Source: Calycina herbarum
Taxonomy: Eukaryota; Ascomycota; Leotiomycetes; Helotiales; Pezizellaceae
Direction of reading: 5' to 3'
NCBI GenBank assembly: GCA_001414485.1
Contig: LLEY01000227.1
Location: 16,985 to 80,984, forward strand
Length of the DNA: 64,000 nucleotides
Within the stretch, counting starts at the first letter, position 1. Every line of letters starts with the position of its first letter. The notes under the pieces are model-generated. The model worked only from the letters and a program-made list of their open reading frames with translations. It made no database searches and was not told where the DNA came from. Made by a program: the position numbers and the translations under genes. Below, one piece after another: positions 23,245 through 33,731 of this stretch.

Positions 23245-25716
23245 TATTGCTTTCTTATCAGGATTGCACGCAGCTCTTGGAATGAATCTTATGGGGAGCT
23301 TGAACGACTGCTACCAATTCGATTTCTTTTTTGGCGGAATTACAATAGAAATGGTGCGAGATTACAAATATCTGGGGTGAGAAAGTAATCCATGAAAAGT
23401 ACTTGGATATTATCCACGCTACTCTCAAGTGGTTTAAAATGCAGTGATTCAATCGCTGTGGCTTTGAGAGAAGTTCGGAACTCGGAAGGGAAGAAATGAT
23501 CTTGTCCTGCCCTAAACGTGGCCTAAACGTGGGGAATCGAAATGGGTCTCTGGTCATACGCTGCACTGCGTAGAGGTGGTACGGATGAATAGTATCAATG
23601 CCCGCTACTCCCGGAGGACATCTGTGAGCTAGAGCACGGCATCTCCATATATCCTTGCCAAAGGACGTTCATATCCTCCACTCCCGAGCATCCGGATATT
23701 TGCTCACTTCTCCACTCTCTACCCCACCCATAGAGCCCCTTCTTTTGAGACAATTAAACTTTCATTCCTTGCAGTATGTTACTGTACCAATGTACCAATG
23801 TATCCTGATCGCCATAATGGTCGTCAGGGAAAATATTAGGCTGACATTTAATCGCCGTTATTGTCCTGTAGCGCCATTTACAAGTGCCACTGTTTCAGCT
23901 GATGGTACGCTTGACGACAAAAGCTCTAGTCTCGAGATCGTCGACCTCGACGTCCCCCGTGCATACTACAACATGGCTTGACAAAGGATAGGCATTATTG
24001 ATGACAGCATGATAAACGTTCTCGGGTGTTTATTTCATGTACGATATGAAGCCCATGGAGGTTTGGACCAATTTTGCCCAACCCAAGCTTCAGTGATATC
24101 CCAAACACGACGAGGTTCACGTCATCGGCAAGATCTACTTTCATCCAAAGAGCAGCAAAGTGATGGATATCAGCAGGAGTAAAGTCTCTTCTGGTCATTT
24201 TACAAGTCAGAGTTATAACTTTTAACCAGGCCGCAATATCGTGTCATTCATTGTAAGAAGCTGTAATACGCTCAGATTGGAGAGGAACCTTCATATTTAT
24301 TGTGCCTAATACTGCAAATTATCGGCATATATTTCCTACGCCTCCCCTGTCTTTTTACGAAGATGAGCAGGATGAGAATTTAGAATAACAAAACACGCCA
24401 CAATTGGACTTGTCCATGTAATTGCGGAGTCTTCCAGCACCAGAGCAATAAATTTGGTACTGTTACCTTGCCAAAATCGCATGGAGAAAGTTATCGGATC
24501 AGATATTAGACGTATCCAATCAAGACAACTACTCCAAGTTTTTCAACAAACCTTTAGAGTACCCAGTTAATGTTATCCTAAAGTTTGAGAGAGACTTAGA
24601 TAGTAGAGTGATACGTGTGCGGTTTCCCAGCTCCGATCGGTGTGCTAACGTGTCTGCATGGGGAGCAATATTTGCTCAAAGCCGTAGATGCCGAAAATCT
24701 AGGAGATCTAGAGCTTGAGACTGACGAGTTAAGATTTATGGTTCGTAGTCATTGCTTCCACCTGTACTACCACCTTGATTGCCCCTTCCTTTATTTTGTA
24801 ATACCTTTTCAAAATTACCACGACCGCTGTTTCGAAGCCATGGAGGAGCGACTGCAGAGCTTCAATCAAATGGTAACCTTGGACATCTTACAACTAACCG
24901 AACACAGTGGTGTTGCTCACCAGCACTATGGTACTTGATTTTGTCTTTGGACGGCTGCTACATGTGCGGCGAGTCTATGTGCTACTTCCAAGAGTGGTAT
25001 TTTAAGAATGTCATCAAAGTGGTGTGCCTCTGTTAATACGACAATTGGGGATTGGCTTTCTGGTCCAAGCAGATGCCCGTTAATGAGCTGTGTATGTTTT
25101 TTGCTAGAGGATCACAGGAAGACATACGAAAGAAGCGTCGAAACGCATATATATCTTGAACCATAAGCTGCTCTAATCAATCCTTTTGGCTCTCACATTC
25201 TTTCAGTGACTACAAATACTAACCCATGAGTATAAAGTATCAGCTGCACACTGCTAGACAGAAATTTTGGTGTGCTTCAAGACTTTGAAACTAGCTTGAT
25301 AACCCTAACATGATTGCTGACTGGGTAGTCGTTATATTATTCGGGAAGTTGTGACTTCGGTCATGTAAGAAACACCTAGACATCTATAGTCTATGATAAA
25401 CTGCCAACAATCCTTAATATTGGCAACAGTGTATTGCAAGTAAGATTTGCGAGTCGTTAGTGTACTTGATCAACAGTTTCTTGTGCTTAATTTAGAAAAG
25501 CATTTTAGTATACCAATTATAATGTCTATAAACTTCGATATCAACATATAGATCTCAAGAGGCATAGCCCTTTCCTACCATCTCTACACGAGACTGTCAT
25601 TACACTAAGCTGTAGTAACTACCTGTTTCAGAGGTGATGCACCTTTCCACCAGCCTAAAACCAAAGGGTCATTAATCTTCTTTGCATCTAAATGCTCCTT
25701 GCTCTATTACACAGAA
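23245..25716. other. Long intergenic region, nothing recognised
   Basis: About 2.5 kb with scattered short frames on both strands (for example minus 23995-24198 and plus 24615-24938). None shows a family motif or joins into a longer protein by plausible introns. Composition is ordinary and not RIP-like. Decayed coding sequence is possible, given the pseudogenes on both sides. Confidence 0.45.
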
Positions 25717-26495
25717 TTAATTACACTCTTCAACTTCTCCGATGTACATAAATACCTTATCGGCAATTTCTGCAATTTCTGCACTCTTGTATCCCATTAC
25801 GAGAACGAGATCATCTGGTTTATCATTCGAGACGGCAACCGCCATGTAGGAGAACCTGTCTCCACTTGCCGCGCAATATTTCTCCATGCTAGCTGCAATG
25901 GTTTCATGTTTGTCAACCGATATAGTCAGTGTTGCTGCCTCATAGTAGCCGCATTCAGGAGTGACTGCCGATCCGGGTAAGGTAATGTGGTGGCTAGTTA
26001 TTGTCAGTGCTGGATCATGTATTCGAATTTTCACACTTTCAGATGATCAGCCTTACCGCACGAATGTGGATGGGTCGAGATCGACGACCTCGGTCCAAGT
26101 GTTCATTGCAGATTTATGCAAGGAATCAATGGGATAATCAGCATTTGAGTATAAATTCCTTGTTTCATCGTATATTGAGCTTACTGTTTGGTTGGGTTTC
26201 ATATGCAGCTTTCTCTTCTGCACTGGTCCAGTCGAAAATCATCAAACTAGTCTTGTCGGTTTGCAAGACTGAATCTCCAATCCGGCATTGTCGAAACGGC
26301 GGAAAGCTTGCAGTTATACCCAGGGCAGAAGAGACGACTTCTTGGAACTTTTGAAATGTTAGATTCTACTGATAGAAACAAAGACTCTGCTGCAACACTT
26401 ACTCTAGAAGGGTCGACGCTCTTCTGTTTAAAGCATGCAACCTCTGTGAGGCGTCCTGGACCTTCTGACTTCGGGTAGACAAAGGGTAAAGGCAT
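25717..26495 (-). pseudogene. Dimeric alpha/beta-barrel-like protein, decayed
   Basis: Reading frame pieces on the minus strand form a two-repeat protein resembling the dimeric alpha/beta-barrel (ABM/stress-response barrel) fold. The start at 26495 is MPLPFVYPKSEGPGRLTEVA. A GTAAGT intron follows, then LTFQKFQEVVSSALG, LMIFDWTSAEEKAAY, NTWTEVVDLDPSTFVR and a second half with PECGYYEAATLTISVDKHE, YMAVAVSNDKPDDLVLVMGY. Three faults are visible. The second intron has a good donor (GTAAGC) but its expected acceptor reads CAA where CAG is needed. TAA and TGA interrupt the stretch after STFVR where CAA and CGA would restore it. All three are C/G-to-T/A changes. The family call is tentative; a functional product is unlikely. 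Confidence 0.55.
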
Positions 26496-27074
26496 TGTGA
26501 AAAGATGAAGTAGAATCGGGATGAATTGCAAGGTACTGTAGAGAAAACAGCAAAAGAGACGATGTCACTTGTATGATTCGGTTACTGGCGTCTTGTATGA
26601 TGAGCGGTTACTTGCAAGGCGATGCGATAATCAGTACATTGGAACAGAGGCTCTATTTATGGCAGAGATTGCTTGGCCCCTGGATCTGTGAATGAAATGT
26701 CTACCGAGTGGTGCTCATTGGTGTTCAATCCAGGTGGGGTTTATTAACGAACTCGGCGAGCGAGCAGTCTCTTGTGACCCTTATGCGGTACCCACCCAGC
26801 CGGGGTATCGGAATATCGGAAGAACCCCTGCAATCCTACGCCTAGACTGGCCAAGACCAGACTACAGACTCTAGCGTCAGGTTTCAACCCCATCATGGGC
26901 GGATATCATGCATACGGAGGATGCTGTCTCGATAAGCTCTTATCGGTGATAGCTGTTCGATATTTATGACCACCTCAAGCACCCCTTCGTTTCTCGTCTC
27001 ACTTCTACAACTATCACTCTCATCTCTTCTCCAACATCAAACAACACCCACGCACTGTCACTATACTACTTGCA
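26496..27074. promoter_or_regulatory. Upstream region of the third oxidoreductase with a GATA palindrome
   Basis: CGATAAG-CT-CTTATCG (26930-26945) is a perfect inverted pair of GATA motifs about 130 bases before the start at 27075. A further GATA (GTGATAGC) follows. Two facing GATA sites are typical targets of nitrogen or light GATA factors. The 60 bases before the ATG form a C/T-rich leader. Confidence 0.5.
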
Positions 27075-28437
27075 ATGTCTTCTCCAGTTAAAGTAGGGTT
27101 TGTAGGATATGGTGGTTCAGCCAAAAACTTTCACTTGCCTTACATAGTACCCAATTCCAACCTGGAAGTTTATGCTTTCCTCCAGCGCGCAGAAGCTCCT
27201 GCGGACCCAGCCTCGGCAGCTGCTGGTTCTCATTGCACCGTTGACTTCCCGAAAGCAAAGCATCACAGAACCGCCGATGCCTTCTTTGCGGACCCCAATA
27301 TCGAACTCGTCATTGTCTGCAGTCATACAGACAGCCATGGCGAATTCGCAGAGAAGGGTCTGTTGGCAGGCAAGCATGGTACGTCACGACATCTCTCCTC
27401 TCTTTTTGGGATTTCCATAGAACAAATATGCTAATTGTTACCACCAATAGTCGTTGTAGAAAAGCCCTTCACAACTTCAAGCGAGGAAGCATCGCGGTTG
27501 ATTGCCATTTCTAAAGAGACTGGAAAACTTTTAACTGTATTCCAAAGTGAGTTGCCCAATTCTGTGTGTAACAGGAGACCAATGGCTAACATATTAATAG
27601 ACCGACGATATGACGGAGATTTCAAAACATTGCGACACCTTATTGACAATGATGCGTTGGGCACCATCACCGAGGCTGAAATGCATTACGACTTCGAAAA
27701 CCCACCTTGGCTTCACTACATGTCTGACAAGAAATACACACCTGGAGCAGGGATGATGTTTGGACTTGGTACGCATTAAACCTTAAGATGCGCATAAATG
27801 ACTGTACCTGCTAATACAAATACATAGGTTCTCACTCCATTGATCAGGCCATCTTGTTGTTCGGAAAGCCTAAATCTGTCACAGCGTTTTTGCGCGATCT
27901 ACGAGCAGCTGACAGCGAGATCGAAGATACCTTTTCGATTATTCTCCAGTACGAGAGTCCATTGCTGGTTACTATCAAAACTACTATCATCTCACCAATG
28001 GAAGAGCCACTTAAATACCTGATCCGCGGTAGCAAGGGTGCATACCTAAAGGTTCACACAAATCTCCCTTATTTTCAAGCTTCTGAACTAAAACCCTTCT
28101 ACAGTTCGGAACAGATGCACAAGAGGAGCATGCTGTATCTGGCATGTCTGCTACAGCTCCTCAATTCGGTGTCGAACCTGATAGTTTGCATGGCCTGCTC
28201 ACGACCTATGACGAGTTTGATAGCAAGTCTCAAAAGTTCGACGCTCAGCGAAAGAAGTATATTGGCCGATACCCCACTATTACTGGCAGAATCTGTAGCT
28301 ACTATGACGATGTTGTGAGTGCCATCCGTGGGGAAGCCCCACTTCAGGTATTGCCTGAGCAATCACGAGATGGTATTCGTTGTATGGAGCTTGCACGTGA
28401 GTCTCATAAGCTGGGTGCAACCGTTCTTTGGGAATAA
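27075..28437 (+). CDS. Gfo/Idh/MocA family NAD(P)-dependent oxidoreductase
   Basis: Intact sugar-dehydrogenase-like gene of 374 residues from exons 27075-27378, 27451-27546, 27601-27768, 27828-28051 and 28105-28437 (1125 bases, in frame). The N-terminus is SPVKVGFVGYGGSAKNFHLPYI with the Gly-x-Gly-x-x-x-x loop. VIVCSHTDSHGEFAEKGL leads across intron 1 to HVVVEKPFTTS, which holds the catalytic-motif Lys. The second domain shows GGLGSHSIDQAI-like MFGLGSHSIDQAILL and ends SHKLGATVLWE. Intron 4 starts GTTCAC, a weak donor, but its removal restores YLKFGTDAQEEHAVSG. The family includes fungal NAD-binding oxidoreductases acting on galactose, inositol or other polyols. Substrate is unknown. It belongs to the same carbohydrate-gene set, with a GATA palindrome upstream. 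Confidence 0.88.
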
Positions 28438-28450
28438 TTGAGTATACTAT

Positions 28451-28591
28451 ACTGGGTTATCACAGTTGTGCTAGCACACATTATGGGCCAGCCCAACACG
28501 AGCTAGCCTAGCTGGATGGCCAGCCCACCATGTGTGCTAGCACAACTGTTCGAGGACATATTCTGAGCTAGAATTACTGTGATAACCCGGT
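28451..28591. mobile_element. MITE-like palindromic element (~141 bp)
   Basis: 16-base terminal inverted repeats ACTGGGTTATCACAGT (28451-28466) and ACTGTGATAACCCGGT (28576-28591) differ at one position. Nested inside, TTGTGCTAGCACACA and TGTGTGCTAGCACAAC form a second inverted pair. No open frame. No clean target duplication is seen (TAT to the left, CCCGGT to the right). Confidence 0.6.
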
Positions 28592-29024
28592 CCCGGTCCT
28601 CGCACACCATCTGTCCTAGCACTCCTGGTTTAGCGTCCAGCAATTGGGATGATTATTCACAGTCTCAATATGCAATTTAGAGAATTCAAAACCCCTGGAC
28701 TTTAGCCACACGGTGTAGATATTAAATAAAGTGTTGTGCTATGGCAGTAGAAAGTGACATAAGTCCTGTCACTCGTAGTTGTTGGTGGGAGCCAATTACA
28801 TTCTTTAATGCCTCGACTGTCGATGGTGGTGACATGAGCTTTGATCGATGTCGTCTTGCCGTGTTTATGAGTGAGTAGACAGCATCTCCTCCACTGGCTC
28901 GAGGTTCTTGGCTGGATAGGCAAGGCCTCGCAAGGTATTCTTGCCATTATATCTCTGGAGGACCTAATTTCCGTAAGTTTGTTCTTTGATTAATATAGTC
29001 ACCTAGGATCCTATTAACTGTACC
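28592..29024. other. Intergenic, nothing recognised
   Basis: Between the MITE-like element and the first recognisable codon of the NLR fragment. Only short chance frames. Confidence 0.5.
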
Positions 29025-29991
29025 TGGGCGAAGGGAAATGCTAGTCTGCGAGAGTTTATTCATGATGCAAAGAGGTTCGCTCTATACAATCGGCATATTA
29101 TCGAACATGCACCCCTTCAGCTTTATTGCTCAGCACTTGTTTTTGCACCAGCAAGGAGCATTATACGGAAGGACTTTATCAAACATGTGCCTTACTGGGT
29201 CAAGAAGCAGACAAGAGTTCGAGAATATTGGGATATAGTATTGCAGACGCTCGAGGGCCATCGTGGCTCAGTAAGCTCTGTCGCCTTCTCGCTTAACGGC
29301 AAGCTCATTGTTTCGGGGTCAGCTGACAACACAGTGCGGCTCTGGGACGCGACAACGGGCACACTTAAGCAAATACTCGAGGGCCATAATAACTCAGTCC
29401 GTTCTGTCGCCTTCTCGCCTAATAGTAAGCTTGTTGTCTCGGGATCAGACGACAAGATATTGCGGCTCTGGGACGCGACGACAGGCGCACTAGAGTGGAT
29501 GCTTAAAGGTCATAGTAGCTCAGTTCTCTCTGTCGCCTTCTCATCTAATGGCAAGCACGTCGTTTCAGGCTCAGGCGACAAGACAGTGCGGCTCCGGGAC
29601 ACAATAACGGGCGCACTACAGCAGACGCTCGAGGGCCATAGTAGCTCAGTTCACTCTGTTGCCTTCTCGCCCAATGGCAACCACGTTGTCTCGGGGTCAG
29701 GCGATAACACAGTGCGGCTCTGGGACGCGACGACGGGCGCTCTAAAGCAGACGCTCGAGGGCTATACTTCTTTCGTCCCCCCTGTCACCTTCTCGCCCGA
29801 CGGCAGCCTGTCACCGAACATGCACATCGAGAATGACTGGTTACTCGATGGTACCATAAACGTGCTCTGGCTGCCGCCTGAGTACCGACCAAATTGTCAA
29901 GCTGTCAGCGGTAAAAAAAATTGCTATCGGACACAAGTCAGGCAGGGTATCAATAATCAGCTTGACTGGAGTAGGACTCAATTACATATAA
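29025..29991 (+). pseudogene. C-terminal fragment of a NACHT-WD40 NLR (HET-E/NWD type)
   Basis: Fungal STAND/NLR proteins with WD40 repeats act in self/non-self recognition. This fragment begins WAKGNASLREFIHDAKRF and continues IIEHAPLQLYCSALVFAPA, the conserved linker between the nucleotide-binding part and the repeats. It then has four good 42-residue WD40 repeats and a partial fifth (LEGHSSSVHSVAFSPNG, VVSGSGDNTVRLWDATTGA). The last part, NVLWLPPEYRPNCQAV, is the usual family C-terminus. A run of eight A at 29913-29920 shifts the frame. With seven A it would read IAIGHKSGRVSI and stop at 29991; as written the frame runs to 30008. No nucleotide-binding or effector domain lies upstream, so only the 3' end of the gene is here. 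Confidence 0.85.
29250..29790 (+). repeat. Tandem 126-bp WD40 repeats
   Basis: Four to five in-frame units of 126 bases, each with CTCGAGGGCCAT, GTCGCCTTCTCG and CGGCTCTGGGACGCGAC. The units are very alike at DNA level, as in fast-evolving HET-type WD40 arrays. Confidence 0.8.
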
Positions 29992-30109
29992 TAATGCAGG
30001 GCATATGACCTAATAGAGATAATTGTCTGGCTTGATTTTAACTTTTTTTTATTTTTTTATATATCTCTCAGCCTAAGAGGGTTCTTGGAGAGCAGGAGAA
30101 TTTACGGTA

Positions 30110-30361
30110 CTATTTTTCAGATTCTTCTAGGATAATCTTCTGTATATGTTTGTCTGCCTCGAGTCGCTCGCGTGTGACACAGAAAGCTATCGAAGGAATA
30201 AACTTTATTCGTATTGGGTACCACAGATTGGACATATGTAGCACAAACTTAACGACAACATCCTCTTCCCACGGTGTGAGGTATTGTTGGCTTTGGGCCT
30301 TTTCTTCTATCGAGCGTTGCTGGCAATGATCGCTCAGTGAGGGCTCTGGATGGCGAACCAT
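30110..30361 (-). pseudogene. Pogo/Tc5-type transposase N-terminal fragment
   Basis: Starts MVRHPEPSLSDHCQQRS and continues QQYLTPWEEDVVVKFVLHM, IKFIPSIAFCVTRERLE, which resembles the helix-turn-helix region (x-LTPxEExxLVxFLLxM...IxFLxSLAFxIAR) of fungal DDE/pogo-like transposases. The frame stops after 83 residues, and no catalytic domain or inverted repeats are seen. It is not RIP-mutated like the elements at the window's left end. Confidence 0.5.
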
Positions 30362-30651
30362 TATCTATGAGTATAATACAAGGCCGTGTGGTTTTCCTTT
30401 AGGTAGTAAGTACAAACATACACCCTATCCCCGGTCTCGTTCTCTGATGTTGTCCTAGGCGTCGGGTGGGCTTCTGGAAGATGGCAGGATGGATGATTTC
30501 ATTCATGGTTCTACAATACAGCTTCTCTTATATTTCACTACTCTCAGTCTTTATGCTCATTTTTCGCCGGCAATTGCCATTTGCATTCCGATATCCGAAG
30601 TACGACAAGAGCCTCAATTCTGTTACCGGGAGTCATAAGCAAAGGGAAGAG

Positions 30652-31284
30652 CTAACGGAATGGATGAAGAACCAACCATGCAGCATTCCTAGTCCCACGC
30701 AGTTGATTTGCGTAAAGAGTCCCGTTCAACCTCCGGAGCAAATGTTGGGAGCGCTTTCGAAGCCTGCGTTTATCGTGCCTCAATCTACCGCTCCGCTCCA
30801 ACAGTTGTTTAAGTACCTGACGGACTTTTGTTTCGCGGATAGCACCAACGTTGAACCTGGCTAGTCGATGTAGTGCTGTTAGTCGGAAGGATATGATCCG
30901 TTGCGCTTTCTCGTCAATGAGAGACTGGTTCTGCTGTACTTCGTATCTCAATTTCCAAAATTGCTTGAACGGGTTAGTACTTTGCTTGGAATTACTCTTG
31001 CTTAAGCTTACATTTCTCTGGTGAGTAGCATGGTTTGGATGATATGGCTCCGTTATAGTGCTCTCAGTCAGCATCCCCGTCAGCGACTCATCATCTTCGC
31101 CAGCCTGGCGGCCACCGCTATACATTTCCATGCTGCTGAAAAGACTCCGTTCGGCAACAAGGCTGACGGCTGCACTGCTTGGGACTACCTCACGGCAGTT
31201 CTCCCATAAATCTGCGGACCCGGCTTTAGTCACTTCGTACTCGTGCTTCACGGAAAGGCAGAGTTGGTGCGACATAGGTTTCAA
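30652..31284 (-). CDS. Hypothetical basic protein
   Basis: Open frame of 210 residues with no family I can name. The N-terminal half is Ser/Glu-rich; the C-terminal half is strongly basic (VRQVLKQLLERSGRLRHDKR, RLRKRSQHLLRRLNG) and probably helical, possibly nucleic-acid binding. It contains a plausible 48-base intron (31011-30964, GTAAGC...TACTAAC...AAG). Being a multiple of three, the intron leaves the frame open whether spliced or kept. The opposite-strand frame 30466-30864 is taken as a shadow. No neighbour clarifies a role. Coding status rests on frame length and the intron only. Confidence 0.38.
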   Translation of the reverse strand: MKPMSHQLCLSVKHEYEVTKAGSADLWENCREVVPSSAAVSLVAERSLFSSMEMYSGGRQAGEDDESLTGMLTESTITEPYHPNHATHQRNVSLSKSNSKQSTNPFKQFWKLRYEVQQNQSLIDEKAQRIISFRLTALHRLARFNVGAIRETKVRQVLKQLLERSGRLRHDKRRLRKRSQHLLRRLNGTLYANQLRGTRNAAWLVLHPFR

Positions 31285-31700
31285 TGATGGGTGTCAAGAA
31301 AACGATGGACGAGATGCTCTGCAGGGCGGGGGACTCCTATATATACTGATGAGAACGCAGCCCAGGTCAGCCATGGGTCCTAGTACGGGCTAGTCAACTA
31401 GATTCACGCAATTTCTTCGTCGTGCAAAATCGGGAGCCATTGTGCACACACACGATTTATCAAAAACATCACATCAGCAAAACGACAGAGTTCAACAGTC
31501 CAAATGAAATACATGGGCGATTTCCATGGTCCTTGCTAACACATAGAAGGAAGAGAGCGAAATACACCACTGAACATCACAACATGCGCCCTTGAACAAA
31601 TCCTAGCCACAAATTTACCATATAACGTCCCGTTCAGGTGAGATCTCGGCTACATATATAAGCGACTCACGTCGACCCCTCCATTGAACTCGGTGATGAA
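31285..31700. other. Intergenic, nothing recognised
   Basis: No gene or repeat seen between the basic protein frame and the AAA-ATPase fragment. Confidence 0.5.
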
Positions 31701-32206
31701 CTACTTGCTTGCAGTAACTGTCTTTTTAATGTGAGAGAAACAGACTCGACTCTTCTCCTTTATAGCTAAAGCACGCGCTGTGGCCATAACATTCTTGATC
31801 TGGAGCTGAGTATAAGCCTAGGAAAAGGAGGATAAGGCATAGAAGTACTCACCTGTCTGCCATTGAGCTTGCAATTAACCAAAATTTTCAACTCGGCGAC
31901 GCTGATATTCGCTGGTCCTTGAGATGTACTCGCTTTCTCGATAAACAGTTCCCAGACCTTCTTTCCCGCGTCCTTGGTCAAATCGCCATATCTCAACATG
32001 ACGTGGATTCTGCTGAGGATGGCTTGATTGAAATCAGCAACTCGGTTTGTTCCGTTGTGCCATGTTTGGATTCTCAGTTGCTCAAACTTCCTCCACAGTG
32101 GAGCTATCTCTGAAATGAATTCATGGATCCATATTGCTTCTTGGATTTCAGCATAATGTATAAGAAGCACCGGGAACGAGGCAAACCTGCAAGTTGCCCT
32201 CCTCAT
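31701..32206 (-). pseudogene. AAA+ ATPase, C-terminal fragment
   Basis: Matches the end of the large fungal AAA-ATPase family with paired ATPase-like domains. TNRVADFNQAILSRIHVMLR corresponds to the sensor-1/arginine-finger region, and RYGDLTKDAGKKVWELF to the following helical lid. ISVAELKILVNCKLNGRQ joins across an intron (donor GTGAGT after GRQ) to IKNVMATARALAIKEKSR and a stop at 31701-31703. Neither Walker A nor Walker B is present. Upstream of about 32160 the family match stops, so only the last ~150 residues survive. It is convergent with the basic protein frame and divergent from the membrane protein at 32390. Confidence 0.8.
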
Positions 32207-32389
32207 TTCATCTCTGCATTGTCCGCCTTGCTCTGCTCACCGAGTGTCCTCATCTCATTTATTTCTGTTCAATCACATTCAGACATTACCGCCTCGCCTT
32301 GCAGGTCCTTCCCTCGCACCAACAGTTGTTATCCCTTCACCGATATTTCACAACGAAATCCCCTGCAGACGCTCTCCGGCCTCCCAGTC

Positions 32390-33256
32390 ATGTTGCCAGT
32401 TCCCAGCGATGACAGTCTCACTGTTGCCTACATCTTGGCAATCCTCACTTTTGTCCTCCAAACTGTTGATACAGTCACTCAATACTGCACTAGGCGAAAG
32501 AGGTCCAGCTACCTGCCTGCTAGGATCATGCTCTTGGTAGTCATCTTCGTTGCTGATGTGGGCCTGATAATATTTATTGCGGTTGACAAATCCAAAGAAG
32601 AAGGTGCACGGTGGGTGCCAGCCATTTGGGTCCTAGTCCAGTTATCAATGCTACTGGGAGTGTATTTGGAAGTGAGTGTAGCCCCAATCTATCACACACT
32701 TCGCTGATTACTTGCAGACTCTATTATATCTACGGATATGCAACAACTTATGCCAAGACAGAGGCACTCGGAAGCTAGGATATAGCCTAATATTCGTTAT
32801 CGTTTTCATCATACTCATCCTCACAATCTTGGCCAACGCTTTTGCACAATCACACAACCAAACGTCTGTTGTGCTTCAAGTACTGGGGTGCCTTTTATCA
32901 CATATATTCGCTTCATTATTCCCGCTCTGGGTTCTTGGTCGCGGGAAAAAGCTTTTGCCTGTGTTGCGAAAGAGAAGTAGTTGGGGTTTGTTAAGCTGCG
33001 TATCCTGTTCTCTCTTAGCTGCTGTGGCATCTCTCGGTCTTTTGGGATTACCGGGATTGTATCCCAAGTATCTGGTAAGCTCTACGAATTGGCCGAATTA
33101 CCTTTAGTTTTTCTGACTTCTACAACACAGGGGGAACTTATTGTTATGTTTGTCTCGTTGGTCCCGTGGACCATATTGCAGTTTTACAAGCTGACAAAAG
33201 TTGATGTTAGTCCTAAATCGACTGAAAACTTGGGAATTGGAATGGGACCCATGTGA
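32390..33256 (+). CDS. Seven-transmembrane hypothetical protein
   Basis: Predicted 254-residue integral membrane protein from exons 32390-32671, 32718-33074 and 33131-33256 (765 bases, in frame, donors GTGAGT and GTAAGC). The start MLPVPSDDSLTVAYILAIL leads straight into a membrane helix. Six more hydrophobic stretches follow (ARIMLLVVIFVADVGLIIF, VPAIWVLVQLSMLLGVYLE, LGYSLIFVIVFIILILTIL, LQVLGCLLSHIFASLFPLW, SCSLLAAVASLGLLGLPGL, LIVMFVSLVPWTILQFY). Short basic loops lie between them and the hydrophilic tail ends IGMGPM. The layout resembles fungal rhodopsin-like/DUF membrane proteins, but I see no diagnostic motif, so no function is given. The gene looks intact. Confidence 0.7.
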
Positions 33257-33731
33257 GATATTACCCAACCGTCTGTGACGGACCACGAACTTCGAGTTGG
33301 CTCCAATGGCCTTATTTCAAAAATAGAAGACTTGGGAGATTGCTATGAGGTTGTTTGTTGGAGGCAAGACTCCTCTACTACATTAGGTGAACAGTTGAGC
33401 TGAATTCCTAGCTGGATATCTTTGTGGCTCTATCTCATTCAATCATGCTTTACAATGCGAGTTGGTGTTGATTTGAATCTTGCATCCATTGTGATCTGCA
33501 TGTTTCTGAGCGTTGGCTAAAAATATCCAACACGGGAAATCAATTTAGAAGCATGGACAAAGTACTTCGCTTTGAATATTTAAGACATGGCTGGAAGCTT
33601 GCTGAGAGGATAGGAAACTACTTGCATAGATAAAAGGATCAGACGCCTACCCCTCTCTTAACTTCACTTTTCACACTCTTCTTCTCTCGTTCCTCGAACA
33701 GATTCTCAGATCATCACACACCTCTACAATA
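33257..33731. other. Intergenic and leader region
   Basis: No coding feature. The last ~70 bases are C/T-rich (CTCTCTTAACTTCACTTTTC) and lead to the ATG at 33732, typical of a fungal promoter/leader. Confidence 0.5.

Noticed and set aside
24615..25040. Plus frames of 85-107 codons
   Set aside because: No motif, no homologous continuation across introns, and the codon content looks random.
30466..30864. Plus-strand frame of 132 codons
   Set aside because: Antisense to the basic protein frame, no family features, no leader-like start.
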